Of a DNA stretch of 12,974 bases, positions 7,381 to 12,974 are shown in pieces (the first letter of the stretch is position 1; each line of letters begins with the position of its first letter). The notes under the pieces were generated by a model. It was not told the origin of the DNA, ran no database searches, and worked only from the letters and a program-made list of their open reading frames with translations. The stretch is taken from positions 1-12,974 of the forward strand of contig CAAEDD010000117.1 of NCBI GenBank assembly GCA_900754515.1, written 5' to 3'. Source of the DNA: an uncultured Oscillospiraceae bacterium. Lineage in GTDB: Bacteria > Bacillota > Clostridia > Oscillospirales > Oscillospiraceae. The translations under genes were made by a program, and so were the position numbers.

Positions 7381-7417
7381 ACAATATCCCCGCAGGTGTT
7401 TCCTGCGGGAATATTGT
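7381..7417. terminator. Intrinsic terminator between convergent genes
   Basis: Sixteen-base arms (7381-7396 and 7402-7417) with one mismatch and a TGTTT loop form a strong hairpin. On the plus strand it is followed by ATTTAAAAATTTTTATT, and on the minus strand by ATTTTC. It can therefore end the phage transcript and, in the other direction, the CapA-like transcript ending at 7440. The T-run on the plus strand starts a few bases after the stem, so efficiency is uncertain. Confidence 0.8.
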
Positions 7418-7439
7418 ATTTAAAAATTTTTATTCAGTC

Positions 7440-8639
7440 TTACTGGGGAGCGCCGCCGTAGCTTGCATACCAGCCGGAGTAGTCAGCGCCCTGACTACTG
7501 GCCTGATAGCTGCCGTTAAGCTTACTGAGAGTGCGCTCGTATTCCTCGCTGCCCTCCTCATATGGGGTGGGACGATAGTCATTGTCTGCCCCGTTGTCCG
7601 CACCTACCGGCAGACTGCTGACACAGCAGGGGATAATATCATAGGAGTCGGTGCTGACGGCACCGTCCAGGTCACGCTTTACAGAGACCTGGACAATGGC
7701 AGTGTCCCGGTCAGTGGGACTGGTATTGCCTCCAAAGCTCCAGTTGCCCATGGAATAAAGTATCAGCCCCCCGTTGTATTCTTCAATTGGCTGGAGACAA
7801 TGCGAGTGGCTGCCGTATATAAGGTTTGCCCCGGCATCCACACAGGCATGGGCCAAGTCTATCTGGGCTTTTGTGGGCTCGTAGAAAAGCTCCTGGCCCC
7901 AGTGGAAGGCACAGATAACATATTCGGCTCCCTGCTCCCTCAACTGGGCAATTGCTTCCGCAGCAGCTTCCTGACTGGGCATGTAGTCCCTGTAAGCGCA
8001 GTATATACCCAGGGTGAGTCCACTTTCAGTGGTAAAGAGCTGAGCCTGACCGTCGGTTCCGTAGGGTATGCCCCAGTATTCCAGAGCGGCAAAAGTATCC
8101 TGCGCCCCGGTCTCCCCAAAGTCGTACATATGGTTGTTTGCAGTGGTTACAAAATCCACACCGCCACAGGTCAATATCTGGGCCCATTCGCTGGGGGCGC
8201 GGAAATAAAAGGTCTGGGCTGAATACATGACCTGATCGGAGAAAGTGCACTCTAAATTAGCAAGGGTAAAGTCGTCGTTTTCAAAATATTCCACCGTGTT
8301 GGAGAAGGGATAGGAATAGTCTCCGTTCATCCTGGAAGCGTAGTGATAGGGACTTTGATCGCTGAGCATCTGGTGGGAGGTAAGGGTACAGTCGCCTATA
8401 AAGGACAGAGTGAAATATTCAGGCTGGGGCTCCGGAGTTGGCGTAGGCGTGGGCTCCGGAGTTGGAGAGGGACTGGATGTTGGCGAAGGGGAGGGCGTTG
8501 AATCAGTCTCCATTGCGGGCACCGCCTCATATCCCCGAAGCGCGGCATCCTTCATCTCTGCACGGGCCACAACCAGAAAAACCAGAGCTAAAGTGAGCAG
8601 AGTAAGCAGTATGGATTGCAGTATATTTTTTGTTTTCAT
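7440..8639 (-). CDS. Membrane-anchored CapA-family (PGA_cap) metallophosphatase-like protein
   Basis: 399 residues. I chose the ATG at 8639 (MKTKNILQS) over an in-frame TTG 18 bases earlier, because the hydrophobic segment follows directly and GAGG lies about 12 bases upstream. Residues 6-26 are a signal anchor. Residues 44-73 are a Pro/Ser/Thr/Glu linker (TPSPSPTSS, TPEPTPTPTPEPQP) that probably spans the wall. Residues about 76-340 form the CapA/PGA_cap domain, a calcineurin-like metallophosphatase fold: D83 in FIGDCTL, N128/E130 in ANLECTF, N168-H170 in NNHMYDFG, H246 in FHWGQE, H278/H280 in GSHSHCLQPIE, then LYSMGNWSFGG. All expected metal ligands are present. Relatives act in poly-gamma-glutamate or capsule biosynthesis, but no capB/capC genes are nearby, so the substrate here is unknown. 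It has its own predicted promoter. Confidence 0.88.
   Translation of the reverse strand: MKTKNILQSILLTLLTLALVFLVVARAEMKDAALRGYEAVPAMETDSTPSPSPTSSPSPTPEPTPTPTPEPQPEYFTLSFIGDCTLTSHQMLSDQSPYHYASRMNGDYSYPFSNTVEYFENDDFTLANLECTFSDQVMYSAQTFYFRAPSEWAQILTCGGVDFVTTANNHMYDFGETGAQDTFAALEYWGIPYGTDGQAQLFTTESGLTLGIYCAYRDYMPSQEAAAEAIAQLREQGAEYVICAFHWGQELFYEPTKAQIDLAHACVDAGANLIYGSHSHCLQPIEEYNGGLILYSMGNWSFGGNTSPTDRDTAIVQVSVKRDLDGAVSTDSYDIIPCCVSSLPVGADNGADNDYRPTPYEEGSEEYERTLSKLNGSYQASSQGADYSGWYASYGGAPQ
8427..8465 (-). repeat. 15-bp direct repeat in the Pro/Thr linker of the CapA-like gene
   Basis: GGGCTCCGGAGTTGG (plus strand) occurs at 8427-8441 and 8451-8465. It encodes the TPEP-type units of the extracellular linker. 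The surrounding DNA is low-complexity, so linker length may vary between strains. Confidence 0.8.
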
Positions 8640-8675
8640 TATAATAACAAACCTCAAATCAGATAAAGCTCATAC

Positions 8676-8704
8676 ATTATAATAAGCATTCTGCAGGAAA
8701 GCAA
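8676..8704 (-). promoter_or_regulatory. Sigma-A type promoter of the CapA-like gene
   Basis: On the minus strand, TTGCTT (8699-8704) and a perfect TATAAT (8676-8681) are separated by exactly 17 bases. Transcription would start near 8669, giving a leader of about 30 bases before the ATG at 8639. Confidence 0.7.
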
Positions 8705-8750
8705 GGGAATACAGGAAAATTAATGCAAGATAATTCTATGCAGCGGGGAG

Positions 8751-8783
8751 AAAAAAATACCCTGCCCGGTTTCCCGGACAGGG
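8751..8783 (-). terminator. Intrinsic terminator of hppA
   Basis: On the minus strand, CCCTGTCCGG and CCGGGCAGGG pair over ten positions (one G-U) around a four-base GAAA loop (plus-strand arms 8760-8769 and 8774-8783). TA and a run of seven T follow (8751-8757 as A on the plus strand). It lies 33 bases past the hppA stop, a typical distance. Confidence 0.9.
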
Positions 8784-8815
8784 CTGGGGGGATTGGGGCA
8801 GGCTATTCAGCAAGC

Positions 8816-10807
8816 CTAGAGCAACCCGCCGATCTGTACAAAAATGGGCGCAAACACCAGTGACACAACGGTCATGAGCTTTATCAGAATATTTATGGAG
8901 GGACCGGATGTGTCCTTAAAGGGGTCGCCTACCGTGTCGCCGACCACCGCGGCCTTGTGGGCTTTGGAGCCTTTGCCGCCGTGATTGCCGCCCTCTATGT
9001 ATTTCTTCGCATTGTCCCAGGCACCGCCGGAATTGGACATGTAGATGGCCAGCAGTACGCCGGTCACCAGAGCACCGGCTAAGAGGCCGCCCAGGGCGGC
9101 AGGGCCAAGAAGTATGCCCACCAACAGCGGCACGGCCACGGCCATGACTCCGGGCACAATCATTTCATGCAGAGCAGCACGGGTGGATATGGATACACAT
9201 GCACCGTAATCCGGGCGGCCGGTGCCTTCCAGAATACCGGGGATTTCGCGGAACTGGCGGCGTACTTCCTCTATCATTTTATATGCGGCTTTGGAAACAG
9301 AATCCATTGTCAGGGCTGAGAAGGCGAATGGCAGCATGCCACCAATCAGAAGGCCGATGACAACATGAGGAGAGAGAAGGTCAATGCTGGCAAGCTTCAC
9401 CTCGGTGGCATAGGAAACGAAAAGGGCCAAAGCTGTGAGAGCGGCGGAGCCGATGGCAAAGCCCTTGCCAATGGCGGCGGTGGTGTTGCCTACGGCGTCC
9501 AGCTTGTCCGTTATCTCCCGGACGCTGCTGTCAAGACCGCTCATCTCAGCTATGCCGCCGGAATTATCTGCGATAGGCCCGTAGGCGTCTACCGCAACGG
9601 TTATGCCGGTGGTGGAGAGCATGCCGACGGCGGCCAGAGCTATGCCATAGAGATCGTTGGTGACCTTGTATGACACATAGATGCCTACACTTATGAGCAC
9701 AATAGGCACCCAGGTACTGCGCATACCCACCGCTACACCACTGATTATTGTGGTAGCTGAGCCGGTTTCGGATTGACTTGCTATACGCTTGACGCTGCGA
9801 AAATCTTCGGAAGTGTATATCTCGGTTACAAAGCCGATAACCAGACCGACAACGAGCCCGGCTGCAATAGCCCATCCGTAATACATACGGCCAAAGAAGA
9901 GCTTACTCAAAAAGAAGGAAACTACGCCTACGATTACCGTGGAAACATAGGTACCCATTTTTAAAGCCTTGTGGGGATTGGCACCCTCCTTGCCCCTGAC
10001 AAAGAAGGTGGCGATAATAGAGGCCAGAATACCGACGGCTGCCACTACCAGGGGATAAAGAGCCCCGGCCCCACTGAATAGCCCCTTTGCCGCCACTCCC
10101 AAGGTAAGAGCGGAAACTATGGCTCCAACATAACTTTCAAAGAGGTCTGCGCCCATGCCTGCAACATCGCCGACGTTGTCGCCCACATTGTCGGCAATGA
10201 CGGCGGGATTTCTTGGATCATCCTCAGGTATACCTGCTTCCACCTTGCCAACAAGGTCTGCGCCCACGTCGGCGGCCTTGGTATATATGCCGCCGCCCAC
10301 ACGGGCAAAAAGAGCAATGGAGGAAGCACCCAAAGAGAAGCCAAAGAGAATATTGTAGTTGCCGGTGAGTATGTATATCATGCTGCAGCCCAGCAGGCCT
10401 AGGCCCACCACGCACATTCCCATCACCGAACCGCCGGAAAAGGCGATGGACAAGGCCTTTATCATCCCGCTCTCCATAGCGGCGTTGGCGGTGCGCACGT
10501 TGGCCTTGGTTGCCACCCTCATGCCGAAGAAACCGGCAAGCATGGAAAAAGCGGCTCCAACAACAAAACAGATTCCGGTGCCTAAATCTATAAACAGGCT
10601 TATAAGTGCAAACAGGACTACAATGAAAATAGCCAGAATTTTATATTCTGACTTCAAAAAGGCATTGGCTCCCTCCGCGATTGAGCCGGCTATTTCCTGC
10701 ATACGGCTGCTGCCAGGGGCGGCTTTTGAAACATAACCGGCCTTATAGGCGGCAAAAATCAGGGCGCATAGGGCCAGAGCGGGAGACACCCACAGAAAAA
10801 GATCCAT
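8816..10807 (-). CDS. hppA: Membrane-integral ion-pumping pyrophosphatase (K+-dependent, probably Na+-pumping)
   Basis: 663 residues, a normal length for the family, with AGGAGGT before the ATG at 10807. It hydrolyses pyrophosphate at the cytoplasmic face and pumps Na+ or H+ outward. There are about 16 hydrophobic segments. The active-site loop is present at about 171-228: GGGIYTKAADVGADLVGKVE, then IPEDDPRNPAVIADNVGDN and VAGMGADLFESYVG. The C-terminal motifs GGAWDNAKKYIE and HKAAVVGDTVGDPFKDTSGP are intact. GNTTAAIGKG (440-449) has alanine at 444 and glycine at 447 where K+-independent enzymes carry lysine and threonine, so it should need K+. DLFESYVG puts the helix-6 glutamate (E224) where Na+-pumping enzymes such as that of Thermotoga have it, favouring Na+; this last point is weaker. 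It is monocistronic, with its own promoter and terminator. Confidence 0.96.
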   Translation of the reverse strand: MDLFLWVSPALALCALIFAAYKAGYVSKAAPGSSRMQEIAGSIAEGANAFLKSEYKILAIFIVVLFALISLFIDLGTGICFVVGAAFSMLAGFFGMRVATKANVRTANAAMESGMIKALSIAFSGGSVMGMCVVGLGLLGCSMIYILTGNYNILFGFSLGASSIALFARVGGGIYTKAADVGADLVGKVEAGIPEDDPRNPAVIADNVGDNVGDVAGMGADLFESYVGAIVSALTLGVAAKGLFSGAGALYPLVVAAVGILASIIATFFVRGKEGANPHKALKMGTYVSTVIVGVVSFFLSKLFFGRMYYGWAIAAGLVVGLVIGFVTEIYTSEDFRSVKRIASQSETGSATTIISGVAVGMRSTWVPIVLISVGIYVSYKVTNDLYGIALAAVGMLSTTGITVAVDAYGPIADNSGGIAEMSGLDSSVREITDKLDAVGNTTAAIGKGFAIGSAALTALALFVSYATEVKLASIDLLSPHVVIGLLIGGMLPFAFSALTMDSVSKAAYKMIEEVRRQFREIPGILEGTGRPDYGACVSISTRAALHEMIVPGVMAVAVPLLVGILLGPAALGGLLAGALVTGVLLAIYMSNSGGAWDNAKKYIEGGNHGGKGSKAHKAAVVGDTVGDPFKDTSGPSINILIKLMTVVSLVFAPIFVQIGGLL

Positions 10808-10864
10808 ATAACTGTGACCTCCTGTATTAAATTAGAAATATTTCCCTAACTGTTTGTATATTTT

Positions 10865-10893
10865 ATACTATTAGCTACTTTATTACAAGGCAA
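10865..10893 (-). promoter_or_regulatory. Candidate promoter of hppA
   Basis: On the minus strand, TTGCCT (10888-10893) and TAGTAT (10865-10870) are 17 bases apart. The start would lie near 10858, about 50 bases before the hppA ATG. The hexamers are imperfect, and other AT-rich choices nearby (such as TATAAA overlapping the -10) are possible. Confidence 0.45.
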
Positions 10894-11277
10894 AAATCAT
10901 CTTGTTTAGTGCAATTTGCATAAATTCATTTAAACACACAAAAAGAAGAGGGAGAAAAAGAAAATTATTGTAATAATGTACAAAAAAATTTCTGCAGTTT
11001 TCTTTAAAAAAGCAGCATGTTATCAATAAAAAAGCAAAATAAAATAGAAAGTTAAAGAAATAACGGAAAAACAGATATAATTTCCGGAAAAAATCAATTC
11101 ATCTGTCTTAAATAATGCACAAAATATGTGCGAAGAATAAAGCTAAAAAAGGAAAAATAATACGTATATCAACACTTTATAATACTTTCAAACTACCAGG
11201 GAACAAAATGCCGCTGAAATTCGTATATAGAGATGAAGAGCAAATATGAAGATTCCTTTAGAAATACATAGATGTTC
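10894..11277. other. AT-rich intergenic stretch without a gene
   Basis: About 380 bases, far richer in A and T than anything around them, with long A-runs on the plus strand. I found no credible protein gene. Visible elements are TATAAT at 11076-11081 (plus), overlapping the perfect palindrome TTTCCGGAAA (11081-11090). CGGAAAAA occurs twice, 21 bases apart (11064-11071 and 11085-11092). A small hairpin, GCACA-AAATA-UGUGC, lies at 11117-11131, and a second TATAAT at 11178-11183 has no good -35. It separates divergent hppA from the structured RNA and transglutaminase-like gene, and may hold control sites for both. Confidence 0.6.
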
Positions 11278-11306
11278 TTGCATTGATCAACGCACTGTGC
11301 TAAAAT
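11278..11306 (+). promoter_or_regulatory. Extended -10 promoter for the structured RNA and transglutaminase-like gene
   Basis: TTGCAT (11278-11283) and TAAAAT (11301-11306) are 17 bases apart, with TGC directly before the -10 (extended -10). Transcription would begin near 11313, about 30 bases before the first helix of the structured RNA. Confidence 0.65.
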
Positions 11307-11340
11307 TATGTTAACTATTGCCAAGCGTGATTCAGAACAA

Positions 11341-11534
11341 GAAACCGGGACTGCATAGGGTATTAAAATACCAGAGAAGACCCGGATGTCCCAGGGGGAA
11401 GCCACGGCAGCCTTGCCGCGGTTTGGGAAAGGGCGGACGCCAGCCTGAAAACAGGCGGATGCAGCACTGCCTGAGGGTTTCTCAAAGCCGCTTTGAGAAA
11501 CTGTAGAGGGCAGAGGCTGACTACATAAGCGGCG
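11341..11534 (+). ncRNA. Large structured RNA with two pseudoknots (raiA-motif-like candidate)
   Basis: This GC-rich stretch has no good reading frame but dense pairing. Helices: 11345-11349/11381-11385 (CCGGG/CCCGG); 11359-11363/11368-11372 (loop TAAA); 11351-11356/11459-11464 (CTGCAT/ATGCAG), which crosses the first helix as a pseudoknot. Next are 11388-11391/11435-11438 (GTCC/GGAC); 11399-11409/11414-11424 (one mismatch, one G-U); and 11443-11447/11452-11456 (loop AAAA). The last are 11467-11471/11509-11513 (CTGCC/GGCAG); 11477-11487/11491-11501 (perfect 11 bp, loop CCG); and 11502-11506/11521-11525 (TGTAG/CTACA), a second pseudoknot. A promoter sits just upstream and the next start codon just downstream, so it may be a leader or a separate RNA. 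Size, layout and host group fit the raiA-type RNAs of Clostridia as I remember them; this class call is uncertain. GEMM and c-di-GMP-II riboswitch cores are not evident. Confidence 0.72.
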
Positions 11535-11548
11535 GAATGGAGAACGAA

Positions 11549-12974
11549 ATGAAAAAGACTTTTAGTGTGTTGCTGCTGCTCTGCATGCTGCTGAGCCTGC
11601 TGCCTGTCAGTGCCTATGCTACTGGAGACGGCACTCAACAGGAGATAAGCGGCGGACTTATCACGATTGTTCCTGAGGAAGGAGCATTGCCCGACAGCGA
11701 CGAGATACTGGATACCTATGCTCAAATGGTCATGTATCCCCAGTATACGATGAGTCTGTTCAGCGTTGGCGACAACAGGCTGGGCGATGATCGGCTTGTA
11801 TACATATATGATGCTCTGGAAACTGCAATCAAGAAAATAGCTGCAGGAAACCAGCTGAGCACACTTGAGCTGAAGCTGGATGCCTCATCTTCTCCTCTGG
11901 CGTGGAGCTATGATGAGCTGGGAGTGACTGCGGACAGCGACGACAGCCAGGTTACAAAGAGCCTGTTTTCCGCTTTGAAGCTGGATGACATTCATGGATA
12001 CCTGATGATGGATCTGCCCTATGACCTGTATTGGTATGATAAAACTTCCAACGGCGGCATGAAGGCCTACATGGGATATGTTCGGACGGAAGACGGCAGG
12101 GCAGTGGTCACCACTTTGTACTTCAATTTTGCCGTGAGCGAAGAGTTCAGAGAACCCGGCAGTGTACAGAAAACCAACTGGGGATTGGAAAACGAGCTTG
12201 ACTGTTATGTGGTCAACGCTGCAAAGGTCAATGCGGCAAATACTGCCGCTCTGCGTGCCAGAAGTATCGTGGATGCATACAGCTCCTACAGCGACTATGA
12301 TAAGCTGAAAGCATATAAGGAAGAGATATGCAAGCTGACGGATTATAACAGGGATGCTGCCTCTTCTTCCAACACCCAGTATGGTGACCCTTGGCAGCTG
12401 ATATACGTGTTTGACGATGACCCCAATACAAAGGTTGTGTGTGAGGGATATTCAAAAGCTTTCCAATATTTGTGCGACCTCAGCAGCTTTGAAAACAGCG
12501 ATACCGCCTGCTATACGGTTACCGGAGTGGTCTCCGGCAACGGCAAGACCGAGATGCATATGTGGAACATCGTGAGCCTTGGCGGAAAGAATTACCTTGT
12601 GGATGTCACCAACAGCGACACCGGTACTATGGGTGATGGCGGACAGCTGTTCCTGGCCGGAGCCACTGGAGACATCAGCACCGGATATACAGTTGACGTA
12701 GGCGGAAGCAGGGTGAGCTATACCTACAGCGATGAGCAGAAGCAGCTCATGGGCGAATTGCTGGTACTTAGCTCAGAAGCGTACAGCGATGAGCCTGTAG
12801 AACACCAGCACCAGTGGAGCAGTGACTGGAGCAGCGACGGAAGCTATCACTGGCACGAGTGTATCGCCGGGGACTGCGATGCAGCTGACAACAGCCAGAA
12901 GGACGGCTACGGTGAGCACAATTACGGCGACGACAACGTGTGCGATGTCTGCGGCTATACAAAGCCTGTGGAGC
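11549..12974 (+). CDS. Secreted transglutaminase-like protein (3' end cut off)
   Basis: The frame runs open to the right edge; 475 residues are visible. I chose the ATG at 11549 because GGAG lies six bases upstream and a signal peptide begins at once; an in-frame ATG at 11537 lacks a site. Residues 1-24 (MKKTFSVLLLLCMLLSLL, cleavage after SAYA) direct export. Residues about 50-280 are an unrecognised extracellular region. The transglutaminase-like core shows the triad C298 (VVCEGYSKAFQYLC), H337 (MHMWNIV) and D352 (NYLVDVTNSD). The family covers protein crosslinking enzymes and peptidases, so the reaction is open. From about 419 comes a His/Trp/Cys module (HQHQW, HWHEC, CDVCGY; C438, C443, H457, C465, C468) found in clostridial surface proteins, perhaps metal-binding. 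A wall anchor or more repeats may lie past the edge. It follows a structured RNA and may be controlled by it. Confidence 0.85.
   Translation, partial: MKKTFSVLLLLCMLLSLLPVSAYATGDGTQQEISGGLITIVPEEGALPDSDEILDTYAQMVMYPQYTMSLFSVGDNRLGDDRLVYIYDALETAIKKIAAGNQLSTLELKLDASSSPLAWSYDELGVTADSDDSQVTKSLFSALKLDDIHGYLMMDLPYDLYWYDKTSNGGMKAYMGYVRTEDGRAVVTTLYFNFAVSEEFREPGSVQKTNWGLENELDCYVVNAAKVNAANTAALRARSIVDAYSSYSDYDKLKAYKEEICKLTDYNRDAASSSNTQYGDPWQLIYVFDDDPNTKVVCEGYSKAFQYLCDLSSFENSDTACYTVTGVVSGNGKTEMHMWNIVSLGGKNYLVDVTNSDTGTMGDGGQLFLAGATGDISTGYTVDVGGSRVSYTYSDEQKQLMGELLVLSSEAYSDEPVEHQHQWSSDWSSDGSYHWHECIAGDCDAADNSQKDGYGEHNYGDDNVCDVCGYTKPVE

Larger units (their letters stand above)
1..7417 (+). mobile_element. Prophage late region (structural and lysis genes), partial
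   Basis: Twelve tightly packed co-directional genes run from a phage capsid protein through tail and receptor-binding proteins to lysin and holin, in the usual late-operon order. Overlaps (TAATG, ATGA, GTGA) and gaps under 65 bases suggest one transcript. No promoter was evident inside, and an intrinsic hairpin terminator follows the holin. The left end (terminase, portal, scaffold, early genes) is outside the window. No tape-measure, tail-tube or sheath gene is present, which suggests a short-tailed phage. No integrase is seen before the convergent host genes begin at 7440, so the right attachment site, if any, should lie near 7372-7440. I saw no direct repeat that would prove it. Confidence 0.88.

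Noticed and set aside
7203..8222. 339-codon open frame on the plus strand opposite the CapA-like gene
   Set aside because: It lacks a ribosome binding site and domain pattern, and it begins inside the holin gene. The minus strand carries a full CapA domain with all metal ligands, a signal anchor and a promoter, so this is its antisense shadow.
11208..11249. 13-codon frame (MPLKFVYRDEEQI) after AGGGA, possibly a leader peptide
   Set aside because: A start signal is present, but it ends before the likely transcription start near 11313 and has no attenuator structure following. Too short to support.
11193..11405. 70-codon minus-strand frame overlapping the promoter and start of the structured RNA
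   Set aside because: It runs through the promoter and helices of the structured RNA, has no good start signal and shows no family resemblance.
11341..11534. Reading the structured region as a cyclic-di-GMP (GEMM or class II) or cobalamin riboswitch
   Set aside because: The short GCCAC at 11401 is not enough for a B12 box, and the conserved GEMM and c-di-GMP-II core segments are not seen.
1..12974. CRISPR array, tRNA, rRNA or insertion sequence
   Set aside because: I looked for regularly spaced repeats, tRNA-like cloverleaf ends and transposase motifs and saw none.

Overview
The window looks like a stretch of a moderately GC-rich Clostridia chromosome, probably a gut Oscillospiraceae-type bacterium. 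This is judged from the protein families, the frequent ATA isoleucine codons, the strong AGGAGG-type ribosome binding sites, and the secreted transglutaminase-like protein with a Cys/His tail module. No species can be named from the sequence alone.

Positions 1-7371 (+ strand) are the late end of a prophage. In order they hold an N4-gp56-type major capsid protein (5' end outside the window), a small protein, a connector-position protein, a 581-residue tail/nozzle-like protein, and a 39-residue microprotein overlapped at both ends. Then come a receptor-binding protein with collagen-like triplets, an adhesin-like protein, a 101-residue conserved phage protein whose only sensible start codon is ATA, and a tandem chitin/carbohydrate-binding-like protein. 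The lysis module follows: a Cys/His peptidoglycan hydrolase with a PG-binding domain, an XhlA-like one-helix membrane protein, and a holin. Genes are tightly packed and several stop and start codons overlap. No tape-measure, tail-tube or tail-sheath gene lies between capsid and fibre, so the particle looks short-tailed (podovirus-like). No integrase is visible to the right of the holin.

Positions 7372-7439 are a short convergent spacer with a strong hairpin that can serve as a terminator for both sides. From 7440 to 10807 there are two minus-strand host genes. One is a membrane-anchored CapA-family metallophosphatase-like protein on a Pro/Ser/Thr linker. The other is a membrane-integral ion-pumping pyrophosphatase (hppA) with K+-dependent, probably Na+-pumping signatures. 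Each has its own predicted promoter, and hppA has a clean intrinsic terminator.

Positions 10808-11548 hold no protein gene. The first part is strikingly AT-rich. A good extended -10 promoter (11278-11306) then drives a GC-rich segment of about 190 nt (11341-11534) that can fold into at least eight helices, including two pseudoknots. This is the most interesting element here: a structured RNA directly upstream of, and co-oriented with, a secreted transglutaminase-like protein (11549 to the right edge, C-terminus cut off). My best guess at its class is the raiA-motif family of large clostridial RNAs, but this is unconfirmed.
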